This document shows positions 15,099 to 23,772 of a stretch of DNA of 37,957 bases, piece by piece; positions within the stretch are counted from its first letter, which is position 1; each line of letters opens with the position of its first letter. Below the pieces are notes generated by a model. The model was not told where the DNA came from and searched no databases. It worked only from the letters and a program-made list of their open reading frames with translations. This DNA is from a virus, in IMG/VR virus record IMGVR_UViG_3300048504_000503, positions 1 through 37,957 of that record. One strand, given 5' to 3'. The position numbers and the translations under genes are program-made.

Positions 15099-15538
15099 TG
15101 AAAGTTAATAAAAAAACTAGTCTTGATATTAAAAAAATGGCTAATAATTTAGCTAATATGAAAGTACAGGTTGGTTTTCTTTCAAGTGCTAAGTATGAGG
15201 ATGGCACAAGCGTTGCAGAGGTTGCAATGTCGAACGAGTATGGCGTTCCACAAAAAAGACAACCTCCACGACCATTTATGCGAAATGCTTTGAATAAGGC
15301 TAATGAATGGAAGAAGACTTTCGATTTCATGATTAAGAAAGACTTCGCTCGTGGGGGCGATTTTAAGACTTCATTCGATACTTTGGGGTCTGTCGTTCAA
15401 GGCGATATAAAAACATCAATAAAAGATTTAACAGCTCCAGCATTAGCACAGTCAACAATTGATAAAAAGGGATTTTCAAAGCCTTTAATTGACACTGGTT
15501 ATATGCTCGATGCGGTTAATTATGAGGTGTCTAAATGA
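15098..15538 (+). CDS. Neck/tail-completion protein (HK97 gp10- or Mu gpG-like)
   Basis: The product (146 aa) contains KVQVGFLSSAKYEDGTSVA, then EYGVPQKRQPPRPFMRNAL, and near the C-terminus PALAQSTIDKKGFSKPLIDTG followed by MLDAVNYEV. This is the standard pattern of tail-completion proteins in the HK97 gp10 / virion morphogenesis families (the 'RPFMR' and 'PLIDTG..L..Sv' motifs). It would close the connector before the tail joins. Overlaps on both sides (TAATG and ATGA) show tight coupling with its neighbours. Confidence 0.75.
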   Translation: MKVNKKTSLDIKKMANNLANMKVQVGFLSSAKYEDGTSVAEVAMSNEYGVPQKRQPPRPFMRNALNKANEWKKTFDFMIKKDFARGGDFKTSFDTLGSVVQGDIKTSIKDLTAPALAQSTIDKKGFSKPLIDTGYMLDAVNYEVSK

Positions 15539-15900
15539 TAGGTAATTTATATAAGATTGCTTCAAAAGCAATTAGTGGTTCTTTAGGCAATGATGTTATT
15601 TTTCACGAAAAATTTCTTGGCAATGTTACTGGAAAGGGTTTTGTTATTGTTCCTACTTATGATGATCCAGTCCAAATATCTGGAAGCTTTCAAGTTGTAT
15701 CATCAAACTTATATTCCCAGCGTGGGCTAGATATTAATAAGCATTATAGAATTTTATATACTGATACAGAAATTACAGAAATTGATACAAATACATCGAG
15801 CGACAGAATATTATATGGCGATGATACTTATCAGGTGTTAGATAAAGAAGATTGGTTTTTTTATAACGGCTGGAGTGGGGTTCTTTGTGTTAGATTATGA
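15535..15900 (+). CDS. Head-tail joining/collar protein, 121 aa
   Basis: The product is a small beta-rich protein: IVPTYDDPVQISGSFQVVSS, LYSQRGLDINKHYRILYTDT, then ILYGDDTYQVLDKEDWFFYN and WSGVLCVRL. The last part resembles phage collar or gpFII-like joining proteins. It overlaps the preceding gene by 4 nt and its 3' end overlaps the next gene. Family assignment is by position between the gp10-like and neck genes, with moderate support from the beta pattern. Confidence 0.65.
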   Translation: MIGNLYKIASKAISGSLGNDVIFHEKFLGNVTGKGFVIVPTYDDPVQISGSFQVVSSNLYSQRGLDINKHYRILYTDTEITEIDTNTSSDRILYGDDTYQVLDKEDWFFYNGWSGVLCVRL

Positions 15901-16417
15901 TATTAATGATATTATCGGAAATATAATTATAAACGGCTTATCAGCACTTAATATTGATGCAAATGTTTTGCTTAATTATCAGCCAACTAAGCAAGGTATA
16001 AACGAAAATACCGTTTATTTCTTTAATATTGGCGATACCGATATTGGCTTTACTGGTCGCAATTCAACATATGATAAAGAATTAAATAAATTGATATATA
16101 AAGAGCTACAAGTATCAGAAACAACTTTTCAAATAAATACAATATTAAAGCAAGACATAGAAAATCTTACTATAACGGCAAAAGACTTATGCAAATATGT
16201 TAAAATGATATTGCAAAGTACAGAAACAATTAATATACTAAAAGAAAATAATTTAGAAATACTTAGAATAAATAATATTGTTAATACTTCATTTATTAAT
16301 AGTGCAGATAATTACCAATATAATCCTAGCTTTGATTTTGTTATTATACATACTCAAGAATTGGAATATAATATAAATAAAGTAGATAAAATTAATCAAA
16401 CAATAAACGAGGTTTAA
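15887..16417 (+). CDS. Neck terminator protein gp12-like (LIC_12616 family)
   Basis: The start is taken at GTG 15887 because the purine-rich TGGAGTGGGG (15871-15880) lies 6 nt upstream; a GTG at 15875 is inside that site. The product (about 176 aa) contains QGINENTVYFFNIGDTDIG, the LQVSETTFQINTILKQD helix-strand region, and YQYNPSFDFVIIHTQEL. This is the pattern of the LIC_12616/gp12-like neck proteins that lie just before sheath genes in DUF3383-type myophages. It should terminate the tail at the head-proximal end. Confidence 0.75.
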   Translation: MLDYDINDIIGNIIINGLSALNIDANVLLNYQPTKQGINENTVYFFNIGDTDIGFTGRNSTYDKELNKLIYKELQVSETTFQINTILKQDIENLTITAKDLCKYVKMILQSTETINILKENNLEILRINNIVNTSFINSADNYQYNPSFDFVIIHTQELEYNINKVDKINQTINEV

Positions 16418-16418
16418 A

Positions 16419-17915
16419 ATGGCAATTAATTTCATAAAATACGTTGATATAACATCGGGCGTTGGTGCTGGTGCTTCTGTAGCACGAGTAGAGCCAATTC
16501 TTAGAATTATTAGTAGCAACGCAATAATACCAACTAACACAGTTGTAGAGTTTGACACTGCTTCTGAGGTTGGTTTGTATTTCGGTACTAGTTCAGAAGA
16601 ATATAAAAGAGCTTCTTTTTATTTTAGCTTTGTATCTAAAAGCATAACATCTCCAAATAAAATTAGTTTTTATAAATATAATCCTACTGATTCTAAAGCT
16701 TTGATTTTTGGCGGTAAAAATCAAAAGGTATTAACTGATTTTACTACTATTTCAGACGCTACATTTAATCTAGAGATAGGTGGCGTTACTAATTTAATCA
16801 CTACTGATTTTTCACTTGCTGTTAGTTTATCGGATGTGGCATTATTAATACAAACACAAATACAGCTTGTTACAGATACTCAATTCGCTACTGCTACAGT
16901 ATCATATAATGCTACTAGAGGATCTTTTGACTTGATCAGTGGTGATGCTGTAACTTCTACAATTAGCGTGTCATCATCTTTATCTGGTACTGATATTGTA
17001 AATCTTTTAGAATGGAATGCTTCAGCTATATTTTCTGATGGTCTAAATGAAAAAACAATAACAGAAACGCTAGACAATACGATCAATATAAGTTCCAATT
17101 TTATAACATTCTTATTTACTGATGCATTTACTATTGATAGTAAATTAGAAGTTGCTCAATGGACTAAGTTACAAAATAATGGATACTTATATCTAACTTC
17201 TACAAGTTATAATGATGCACAAGCTCATTATGATGCTTTAAATATTTATGGCGGTGTAGATGTTATTTTGGCTTCTAGTGTAGCTAATGAGTACCATGAA
17301 ATGATGCCTGCTTGTATTGCTGCATCAACTGATTATTCAAAAGCTAATTCAGTAAAAAATTATATGTATCAACAATTTAGCTTGACACCTTCAGTTACAG
17401 AGACTGCACAGTCTAATGTATTAGATAATTTAAGAATAAATTACTATGGTCAAACTCAAACAGCAGGTCAAAATATATCTTTCTATCAAAGAGGTAATTT
17501 GATGGGTCTTGCTGTAGACCCTAGTTATGAAAATATATTCGTAAATGAAGCTTGGTTCAAAGGTGCGTGCGGTTCAGCTCTAATTGAACTACAACTAGCA
17601 TTAGAGCAAATACCTTGGAACGCTAGCGGAGCTGGTCAAATATCATTAACACTGCAAAATATTATAGAAGAAGCTTTAAATAATGGCGTTATATCTGTAG
17701 GCAAGCCGTTAACTAACACCCAAAAGTTATATATCGGTCAAATATCTAATGATGAAAACGCTTACAGAAGTGTTCAAGAGCAGGGTTTTTGGCTAAATGT
17801 TGAGCTTACATCTGAGACAGTTGATGGCGTTGTGCAATACTTAGCTAATTACACAATTATATACAGCAAATCAGATTCTATAAATAAAATTACTGGTTCA
17901 CACATACTAATTTAA
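16419..17915 (+). CDS. Contractile tail sheath protein (DUF3383)
   Basis: At 498 aa this matches DUF3383 sheath proteins in length and pattern. Landmarks are VEFDTASEVGLYFGTSSEEY, FYFSFVSKSITSPNKISFYK, the middle domain with LTSTSYNDAQAHYDALNIYG, YYGQTQTAGQNISFYQRGNL, and the C-terminus QGFWLNVELTSETVDGVVQY. The C-terminal strand pattern provides the intersubunit handshake known for contractile sheaths. It follows the neck gene by 1 nt and precedes the tube gene, the standard order. This gene identifies the phage as a myovirus. Confidence 0.9.
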   Translation: MAINFIKYVDITSGVGAGASVARVEPILRIISSNAIIPTNTVVEFDTASEVGLYFGTSSEEYKRASFYFSFVSKSITSPNKISFYKYNPTDSKALIFGGKNQKVLTDFTTISDATFNLEIGGVTNLITTDFSLAVSLSDVALLIQTQIQLVTDTQFATATVSYNATRGSFDLISGDAVTSTISVSSSLSGTDIVNLLEWNASAIFSDGLNEKTITETLDNTINISSNFITFLFTDAFTIDSKLEVAQWTKLQNNGYLYLTSTSYNDAQAHYDALNIYGGVDVILASSVANEYHEMMPACIAASTDYSKANSVKNYMYQQFSLTPSVTETAQSNVLDNLRINYYGQTQTAGQNISFYQRGNLMGLAVDPSYENIFVNEAWFKGACGSALIELQLALEQIPWNASGAGQISLTLQNIIEEALNNGVISVGKPLTNTQKLYIGQISNDENAYRSVQEQGFWLNVELTSETVDGVVQYLANYTIIYSKSDSINKITGSHILI

Positions 17916-17932
17916 TATAAGGAAGATATAAA

Positions 17933-18373
17933 ATGGCAGATATTTCAGGTAATGGCGTTACAATTATTGTCGCAGGAAGTAAGACTTTTCCTGTAGGATT
18001 TCCAATAACTCAACTCGCGGATGATGTAGACCCTATTGATTTCGCAGATTTACAATTAACAGAGACTGCGATGGGCGTTAATGGCGACATGGTGTCATGG
18101 ACTACTCCGCAACCAATCGAATTTACTTTGGCTGTAATTCCAAATGGTGATGATGATATAGCTTTAAGTGTATTACATGAAGCAAATAGAAGTGCTAAAG
18201 GAAAAGCATCTGCTAATGATTCTATCACGGCTACTATTATATATCCTAATCTAAGACCTATTGTTCTTAGAAATGGCGTTATAATAACTGGTAGTGCTGG
18301 ACCTTCTATTGCAAGTAATGGCAAAATTAAATCAAAGAGTTATACTTTTAAATTTGAAAATAAAGTAGGTTAA
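17933..18373 (+). CDS. Tail tube protein (DUF3277)
   Basis: The product (146 aa) matches DUF3277: MADISGNGVTIIVAGSKTFP, FPITQLADDVDPIDFADLQL, the GVNGDMVSWTTPQPIEFTLAV segment, and the C-terminal SIASNGKIKSKSYTFKFEN. It is a single beta-barrel protein expected to stack as hexameric rings inside the sheath. The gene has an AAGGAAG ribosome binding site and codon use typical of abundant structural proteins. Order sheath-tube-chaperone-tape measure is preserved. Confidence 0.88.
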   Translation: MADISGNGVTIIVAGSKTFPVGFPITQLADDVDPIDFADLQLTETAMGVNGDMVSWTTPQPIEFTLAVIPNGDDDIALSVLHEANRSAKGKASANDSITATIIYPNLRPIVLRNGVIITGSAGPSIASNGKIKSKSYTFKFENKVG

Positions 18374-18400
18374 TTATAATATTTAAAAAGGACAAGCAAA

Positions 18401-18844
18401 ATGCTAATAAAACCTAAATTAATAGAGATAACTAATATCGATGGCGAAATTTTAAAATTCAATATTAGTCGTTTACCTGCGATTGTTGGCAGAGAGATCT
18501 TGGCTGGATATCCATCATCTTTAATTCCAAAGGTAGGAGATTACAAGGTAAATGAAACCTTAATGATTAAGCTTATGAGTTATGTAGAGGGATACAATGG
18601 CAACGATGAACCGATAGCATTAACAGGCATTCGTATGATAAACTCATATGTTACAGATACTACAACATTAATGCTAATAGAGCTAGAAATGTTTAAATAC
18701 AATTTCCCATTTTTAAAGTTTGAAAAAAGTAGAGGATTTTTATCTTCTTTTGTAAGTAAAATAAAAGATGATAGTTTTGTTGATAGTTGTGTTAATAAAT
18801 TTAAAGTGGCCGCTTTCGATATTTACGCTAAAATGAAAAAATAA
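18401..18844 (+). CDS. Tail assembly chaperone, copy 1
   Basis: The product (147 aa) has the pattern of phage tail assembly chaperones of DUF3383-type myophages: a short N-terminal beta unit (IKPKLIEITNIDGEILKFNI), SRLPAIVGREILAGYPSSLI, and a helical remainder with INSYVTDTTTLMLIELEMFK. It lies between tube and tape measure genes, the usual place. The downstream gene is a diverged paralogue, so the pair may substitute for the two products usually made by a programmed frameshift. No productive slippery site linking the two frames is visible. Confidence 0.75.
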   Translation: MLIKPKLIEITNIDGEILKFNISRLPAIVGREILAGYPSSLIPKVGDYKVNETLMIKLMSYVEGYNGNDEPIALTGIRMINSYVTDTTTLMLIELEMFKYNFPFLKFEKSRGFLSSFVSKIKDDSFVDSCVNKFKVAAFDIYAKMKK

Positions 18845-18881
18845 TATCACTTGTCTTTAATTTAACATAATAGGATTAATA

Positions 18882-19409
18882 ATGTTAATAAAGCCCAAGA
18901 TTATACAAATTAAAGATATTGATGATATTGAATTAAAATACCAAATTAGCAGAATACCTGCACTTCATTTTATTGACATTCTGAAAATATATCCTTTTGA
19001 CAGTAAAAATATTCCAAAAATAGATAATGAAACATTATTGAGTTTATTAAGATATGTATCTTACTATGATGGTGCTAGTTATATTATTTTAGATGATGAA
19101 GATAAAATCAATAAATATATTACTGATGCAGAGACACTTTTAAGGATAGAAACACAGTTAATTCTTTATAATATAGAATTTATGAAAATTAGGAAAAAGT
19201 GTAGATTATACAACGGTACCGATGACTCACCATATCAATATGTAAATATTGATGCTGGAGTTGCTTCGATAATAACAAATAAGTTCGCAACATTGTATGA
19301 GCTTAGTACAATATATGATTATGAAGACTATTCAAATATGCTCGAGATTATACAAGTTAATATTTCAAAAGAAATTTACGCACAAAATAAAGCAAGCAAA
19401 AAGAAATAA
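18882..19409 (+). CDS. Tail assembly chaperone-like paralogue, copy 2
   Basis: The product (175 aa) aligns with copy 1 along most of its length: MLIKPKIIQIKDIDDIELKY and SRIPALHF against SRLPAIVG, and INKYITDAETLLRIETQLIL against the corresponding segment. The C-terminus is different, longer and basic (ending KASKKK). It has its own ATG and a TAGGAT ribosome binding site, 37 nt after copy 1 ends. In other tails the larger chaperone form is needed in small amounts to load the tape measure. Here that role may be encoded by a separate duplicated gene. Confidence 0.65.
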   Translation: MLIKPKIIQIKDIDDIELKYQISRIPALHFIDILKIYPFDSKNIPKIDNETLLSLLRYVSYYDGASYIILDDEDKINKYITDAETLLRIETQLILYNIEFMKIRKKCRLYNGTDDSPYQYVNIDAGVASIITNKFATLYELSTIYDYEDYSNMLEIIQVNISKEIYAQNKASKKK

Positions 19410-19428
19410 TAAAATAAATTAATAAAAT

Positions 19429-19443
19429 ATTGTATAATACAAT
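19429..19443 (+). promoter_or_regulatory. Palindrome ATTGTAT-A-ATACAAT before the tape measure gene
   Basis: A perfect 15-bp odd palindrome contains a TATAAT box (19433-19438), but I see no -35 at the right distance. A closely related 12-bp palindrome, ATTGTATACAAT, overlaps the -10 of the promoter at 36350-36378. This suggests a shared operator for a dimeric DNA-binding protein, possibly one of the phage's small regulators. The tape measure ribosome binding site (AAGG) lies about 10 nt before its ATG. Confidence 0.35.
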
Positions 19444-19467
19444 TATATAAATTAAGGTTATTTAATA

Positions 19468-21114
19468 ATGGCAATTGCAGAAAGTTTTCTATATTTATTT
19501 CAAGCTGATACTTCATCTTTAACCAAAGGCGAAAAAGAAGCAGAAAAACAAAACAAAAAATTAGATGCTGGATTAAAAGCAACAGATAAAACAGCGACTG
19601 CTATGGCTGGTAGTTTTGGAACACTTATAGCTACGGCTGGAGGTGCATTAACTGCATTATTAAGCTTCACAGCTTTATCAAAAGGCATTTCTCAAACATC
19701 TGATTATATTGATAATTTGGCAAGTACTGCCGATATGTATGGGATAAGTGCAAATGAGCTATCAGCATACCAAGAAGTTGTAGTAAAGGCTGGTGGATCT
19801 GTAAGTGGTTTTCAAAGTATAGTTAAAAGTCTTAATAGTAGCTTTAATGAATTTGTAACTACTGGTAATACTGGGATACTCCCATATATGCAACAACTAG
19901 GTATTAGTATGGTTGATGCTAACGGAAAAGCTAAAAGTGTACTTGATACCTTACCTGAGCTTGCCGATGCTTTTTCTACAATGCCGAAGTCAGAAAGTGC
20001 TGGGATAGGGCAAAAATTAGGACTTGATGAAGCTACTATAAGATTATTACAAGAAGGTAGAATTGAAGTTGAAAAACAAGTTTCCTCACAAAAAAAGTTG
20101 TTTAGTATAACTGATAAGCAGGCTAGAATATTTCAAAAATTTAATACTACAGTATTAGATACTCAAACCTCTTTTAGAGGATTATTTGTGACTTTAGGGG
20201 CAGAAATATTGCCTGTAGTTGGGTATCTCTTAAACAAGTTGCAAGATGGCATAGAATTCATGTCCGAGCATAAAGACTTGATGAAAGGTATATTTATTGG
20301 CTTAGGTGTTGCGATAACTGCGTATGCTTTACCTGCGATAACTAATTTTGCTATTGCAAGCGTAATCGCTTTTTCACCATTTTATTTGATAGGTGCAGTT
20401 ATTGCTGGTCTTATAGTGACATTCGGCGTATTGTATGAAGACATATCTGCTTTTTTAAGAGGTTCATCAAGTGCATTCGAAGATTTATTTAAGTGGCTTG
20501 GTTTTTCTGATGAAGCTATTGAGTCAATAAGAGATGCTATTAAAAATCTTGGAAGTGCAATATCAAATGCTTTTGGGTTTGCTATTTATTTTATTGAAGA
20601 GTTTTTCAAGCTTGGTGTAAAGGTTGCTGGAGATGTATTTAACGCATTTAAGCCTTTGCTTAATTTCTTTGCTGTTACTCTTACAAAAGCGATTGAGGGT
20701 GTATTTGGTTATGTTGAAAGCTTAATCGCAAATATTAAAAAAGCACTTGTTTTCATGGGTTTATTGAAAGAAGATACAACTGAAAAAGATAGACTAAATG
20801 AAATTGCATCTCAAAAAAGAGTTTCATTAGGATTGCCTGCTAAAGTAACTCCTATGAACTCAGATATGTTTGATAAAAGTGATATATACTCTGCTATAGA
20901 GCAACAAACATCGCCACTTAATAATATGACAAGTAATTCTATATCTAATTTAAGCACAGCAAATAGACAGTCTACAAAAAATATTAATATAGATAAAATA
21001 GAAATTAGTACACAGGCTACAGATGTTGATAGTATTAGCAATCAAATTGGTGCTAGTTTAGAAAATCAATTAAAGCGTACTACAGCTACATTTGAAGACG
21101 GAATCGAGGCTTAA
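19468..21114 (+). CDS. Tape measure protein
   Basis: The product (548 aa) shows the usual layout. The N-terminal helical region includes FLYLFQADTSSLTKGEKEAE, a typical tape-measure opening, and continues with LKATDKTATAMAGSFG. A region with DYIDNLASTADMYGISANEL follows, as in phage tape-measure and minor tail families. A hydrophobic stretch covers about residues 270-327 (LGVAITAYALPAITNFAIAS and after). The C-terminus is a disordered Ser/Thr-rich helix. At 548 aa it predicts a fairly short tail, of the order of 80 nm by the usual 0.15 nm per residue rule. Small size and chaperone genes upstream agree. Confidence 0.85.
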   Translation: MAIAESFLYLFQADTSSLTKGEKEAEKQNKKLDAGLKATDKTATAMAGSFGTLIATAGGALTALLSFTALSKGISQTSDYIDNLASTADMYGISANELSAYQEVVVKAGGSVSGFQSIVKSLNSSFNEFVTTGNTGILPYMQQLGISMVDANGKAKSVLDTLPELADAFSTMPKSESAGIGQKLGLDEATIRLLQEGRIEVEKQVSSQKKLFSITDKQARIFQKFNTTVLDTQTSFRGLFVTLGAEILPVVGYLLNKLQDGIEFMSEHKDLMKGIFIGLGVAITAYALPAITNFAIASVIAFSPFYLIGAVIAGLIVTFGVLYEDISAFLRGSSSAFEDLFKWLGFSDEAIESIRDAIKNLGSAISNAFGFAIYFIEEFFKLGVKVAGDVFNAFKPLLNFFAVTLTKAIEGVFGYVESLIANIKKALVFMGLLKEDTTEKDRLNEIASQKRVSLGLPAKVTPMNSDMFDKSDIYSAIEQQTSPLNNMTSNSISNLSTANRQSTKNINIDKIEISTQATDVDSISNQIGASLENQLKRTTATFEDGIEA

Positions 21115-21116
21115 TT

Positions 21117-21644
21117 ATGTTTATAGATGGTTTTTTATCGAGCAGTGAGCAATTAACAGGTATATTTGATAACGATACATATGAGCAACTTTTCGTTGAT
21201 GCAATATGTACTTCTATCAATATTTCTGACAATAGTGAATTAATGACACATCCCCTAGAAGATGGAAGCAAAACAGCCGATCATCAAGTTTTTGATTTGA
21301 TAAAAATATCAATGATATTACAATTATCTAAAGCTAACTATAATATTGTTTTTGAAAATATCGATACAGCATATAGAAGTAGTACATTACTTACAATACA
21401 AACGAAAGTTAATGTATATAAAAATATGCTTATTGAAAGTAAGCCACATGTAGAAAGCTCTAAAAGTGGTATTATTATAAACTTAGATTTAATGCAATTT
21501 AATGTATTAAGCACTAATACTATTTATAATGCTAAATTTGATGAAGACAAATCAACATCTAAAAAAGGTATTCAGAATGGTGTTGCTGTTTCTTCACAAC
21601 AACAATCAACAATATTACAAAAAATAGTAGGTGTTGTAGCATGA
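21117..21644 (+). CDS. Baseplate protein, Dit-like
   Basis: The product (175 aa) contains MTHPLEDGSKTADHQVFDLI, then ISMILQLSKANYNIVFENID, and LTIQTKVNVYKNMLIESKPH, with a C-terminal SGIIINLDLMQFNVL. These match the Dit-like phage baseplate domain (the pattern 'HPLE.G..vtDH', 'Llti.T....Y.nmli...p'). It follows the tape measure gene by 2 nt and should start the baseplate at the tail tip around the tube. The C-terminal tail (about 40 residues) is disordered. Confidence 0.75.
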   Translation: MFIDGFLSSSEQLTGIFDNDTYEQLFVDAICTSINISDNSELMTHPLEDGSKTADHQVFDLIKISMILQLSKANYNIVFENIDTAYRSSTLLTIQTKVNVYKNMLIESKPHVESSKSGIIINLDLMQFNVLSTNTIYNAKFDEDKSTSKKGIQNGVAVSSQQQSTILQKIVGVVA

Positions 21645-21946
21645 TTAAATTAAATTTAGATATACAGCCTAATCAATCTTTGAAATATCAGAATGACCAA
21701 GAATTATATGAGATTGTAATTAGAACGACAAGCAAGTCTACTTTTTATAGTGTTTTTCGTGATAAAGTTGAGATAATAAGCAATCAATTATTAATTGCTA
21801 ATACTCTTCTTATACAATCAAAATATCAACAAACAAATGGTAATTTTATATTTTATTCAATATCTAATGAGTTTCCTGATTATAATAAATTTAATGTTAG
21901 TCAGTTTTTATATTATGCTACAAATGAAGAGTTGGCAAATGGATAA
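21641..21946 (+). CDS. Baseplate plug protein (Pam3 gp18-like)
   Basis: The small protein (101 aa) overlaps the preceding gene by 4 nt and the next by 8 nt. Its pattern, beta strands SLKYQNDQELYEIVIRTTSK, FYSVFRDKVEIISNQLLIA and the ending NFIFYSISNEFPDYNKFN, resembles the plug or hub-cap protein found between the Dit-like and hub genes in this baseplate type. The plug closes the tube before contraction. The assignment uses position as well as pattern. Confidence 0.65.
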   Translation: MIKLNLDIQPNQSLKYQNDQELYEIVIRTTSKSTFYSVFRDKVEIISNQLLIANTLLIQSKYQQTNGNFIFYSISNEFPDYNKFNVSQFLYYATNEELANG

Positions 21947-22763
21947 AAGATTATTAAAAATTGATATAGAAATCGGAGATCAAATTAAAAGTTATACTGA
22001 TTTAGATATATCCGTAACAGGTTCAAAGTCATCAAATGAAATACCTAATGAATTCAGTATATCTATAGCTAATTTAAATGAAGATACTAGAAATCAAATA
22101 TTAACTGAGACTAATGTTTTAGATAGACAAATATCTAACAAGAAAGTATATGTATATGCAGGCAGGGAAAGTACAGGTTATTCATTAATTTATTCTGGTG
22201 GTATAAGGATGGTATCAGTATCACAACCACCAGACATAAAAATAACACTTCAAACTTTTTCTGGAGAAATTCAAAAAGTTGAGACAAGTATTCGTAGCGG
22301 AGGAGAGTTAATAAGATTATCAGTATTAAGTCAACAAATAGCTAGCAGTCTAGGTTTGAATTTAATTTTTGAAGCAACAGATAGAAATATTGGCAGTTAT
22401 TCGTATTCGGGAAGTAAACTAAAGGAAGTTGAAAAGTTAAATGAATTAATAAATATTAATGCTTATATTGATGATAATAACCTAATTGTAAGAAATAAAA
22501 ATACAGCTTTGACTGGTTATGTATACAATATTTCTCAAAGAAATGGAATGGTAGGAATACCGGAAATAAATGAAAGGGGAGTTGTTGTTAAGACACTCTT
22601 TAATAATGATATTAAAATTGGTGGTATAGTTAATATTGAAAGCTCACTCAATCCAAACGCAAATGGTTCGTGGTTAATTAATAGGCTTACTTATGATTTA
22701 CAAAATCGAGGCAAGTCTTTTTATGTCTCAATTGATGGAATAAGGAATTTAAACAATGCCTAA
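21939..22763 (+). CDS. Baseplate hub protein
   Basis: The start is ATG 21939 (MDKRLLKIDIEIGDQ); an upstream in-frame ATG at 21795 lies deep inside the plug gene and gives a hydrophobic, unlikely extension. The product (274 aa) is beta-rich: YTDLDISVTGSKSSNEIPNE, FSISIANLNEDTRNQIL, VYVYAGRESTGYSLIYSGGI, then LQTFSGEIQKVETSIRSGGE and VGIPEINERGVVVKTLFNND. This is the pattern of the gp27-like hub proteins of DUF3383-type myophages. It would bind plug and spike. Confidence 0.75.
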   Translation: MDKRLLKIDIEIGDQIKSYTDLDISVTGSKSSNEIPNEFSISIANLNEDTRNQILTETNVLDRQISNKKVYVYAGRESTGYSLIYSGGIRMVSVSQPPDIKITLQTFSGEIQKVETSIRSGGELIRLSVLSQQIASSLGLNLIFEATDRNIGSYSYSGSKLKEVEKLNELININAYIDDNNLIVRNKNTALTGYVYNISQRNGMVGIPEINERGVVVKTLFNNDIKIGGIVNIESSLNPNANGSWLINRLTYDLQNRGKSFYVSIDGIRNLNNA

Positions 22764-23406
22764 TACAATAAGCACAAGTGAAAGCAATGAGAATACTTTA
22801 GAAGGTGTTTTTAAAACTGTATTAGATAAGTTTAAACAAAGCATGAATATAAGACTGCCATGTGTTGTATTAAGTGTAAATAAAGATAAAAATAGTGTTA
22901 ATGTGTTACCTTTGATTAAAATAATACTAGCTAATTCTGAAAATATACAAAGAGCTAAAATATTCAATGTGCCGATACAGCATTTGTCTGCTGGTGGTTT
23001 TATAATCCATATGCCCGTGAAAGTAGGAGATTTTGGGTATATAAGATCTTGCGATAGAGATATAAGCTTATTCAAACAAAGCTTTAAAGAGAGTGTGCCT
23101 AACACTAAAAGAAAAATAACATTTGAAGATTCTATTTTTATTCCCGATACTATTAATTATAATAATTATACGATAGATGATGAAGATGATAATAATTTAG
23201 TTTTACAATCTTTTGATAATTCTGTTAAGATTAGTTTAGGTTCTGATAGTATTAAAATAAAAGCTCCTACAATAAATATCGATGGTAATGTTAACATAGA
23301 AGGCAATGTTTCAACGACTGGAACAATGCTAAATAATAATGTGAATGTTGGTAGTACTCATGTGCATATCGAGACAAACAATAAGCCAACATCAGTACCG
23401 CAATAA
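22756..23406 (+). CDS. Tail spike/baseplate V-like protein (Gp138 N-terminal domain)
   Basis: The product (216 aa) has a Gp138_N OB-like domain: MNIRLPCVVLSVNKDKNSVN, VLPLIK, FNVPIQHLSAGGFIIHMPVK, VGDFGYIRSCDRD. A beta-helix-like repeat follows (KISLGSDSIKIKAPTINIDG, VNIEGNVSTTGTM) and the apex sequence THVHIE. The His-x-His near the tip is typical of iron-binding spike apices in contractile tails. The trimeric spike pierces the outer membrane. It overlaps the hub gene by 8 nt. Confidence 0.85.
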   Translation: MPNTISTSESNENTLEGVFKTVLDKFKQSMNIRLPCVVLSVNKDKNSVNVLPLIKIILANSENIQRAKIFNVPIQHLSAGGFIIHMPVKVGDFGYIRSCDRDISLFKQSFKESVPNTKRKITFEDSIFIPDTINYNNYTIDDEDDNNLVLQSFDNSVKISLGSDSIKIKAPTINIDGNVNIEGNVSTTGTMLNNNVNVGSTHVHIETNNKPTSVPQ

Positions 23407-23421
23407 GCGAGGAATAAATAA

Positions 23422-23772
23422 ATGATTTCATTTGAAAGAGACGAAAATAATGATTTAACTTTAAATTCAAGAAATGATATATCCATTGTTAGTGGATTAA
23501 ATGCTTGTTTACAATCTTGCGAAAGTGCAGTTTCTACAATTATAGGCGAGAAAATATATAATCAGAATGATGGTATACCAGCATTTGATATTATCTGGAA
23601 TGGTGTACCAAACTTAGCACAAGCAAGGCTTGCAATAATTTCAACAATAGAAAAAGTAGATAATGTTTTAGAGGTTTCTAATTTTGATTTTGTTGCAACA
23701 GATAATGAATTTAAGTATACTGCTACTATAAAAACTACTTTTGGATTAGGTAATATTAACAATGTCATATAA
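23422..23772 (+). CDS. Baseplate wedge protein, gp25/W-like
   Basis: The product (116 aa) contains the short N-terminal DENNDLTLNSRNDISIVSGL, ALQ-like segment LQSCESAVSTIIGEKIYN, DGIPAFDIIWNGVPNLAQ, ARLAIISTIEKVDNVLEVSN, and the strand KYTATIKTTFG. This is the pattern of small gp25-like wedge proteins that join sheath to baseplate. It overlaps baseplate J by 11 nt and follows the spike gene, as expected. A good AGCGAGGAAT ribosome binding site precedes it. Confidence 0.75.
   Translation: MISFERDENNDLTLNSRNDISIVSGLNACLQSCESAVSTIIGEKIYNQNDGIPAFDIIWNGVPNLAQARLAIISTIEKVDNVLEVSNFDFVATDNEFKYTATIKTTFGLGNINNVI

Noticed and set aside
18820-18850. Programmed -1 frameshift joining the two chaperone genes
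   Set aside because: Slippage on the A-run would reach a stop after about ten codons and not enter the second gene.
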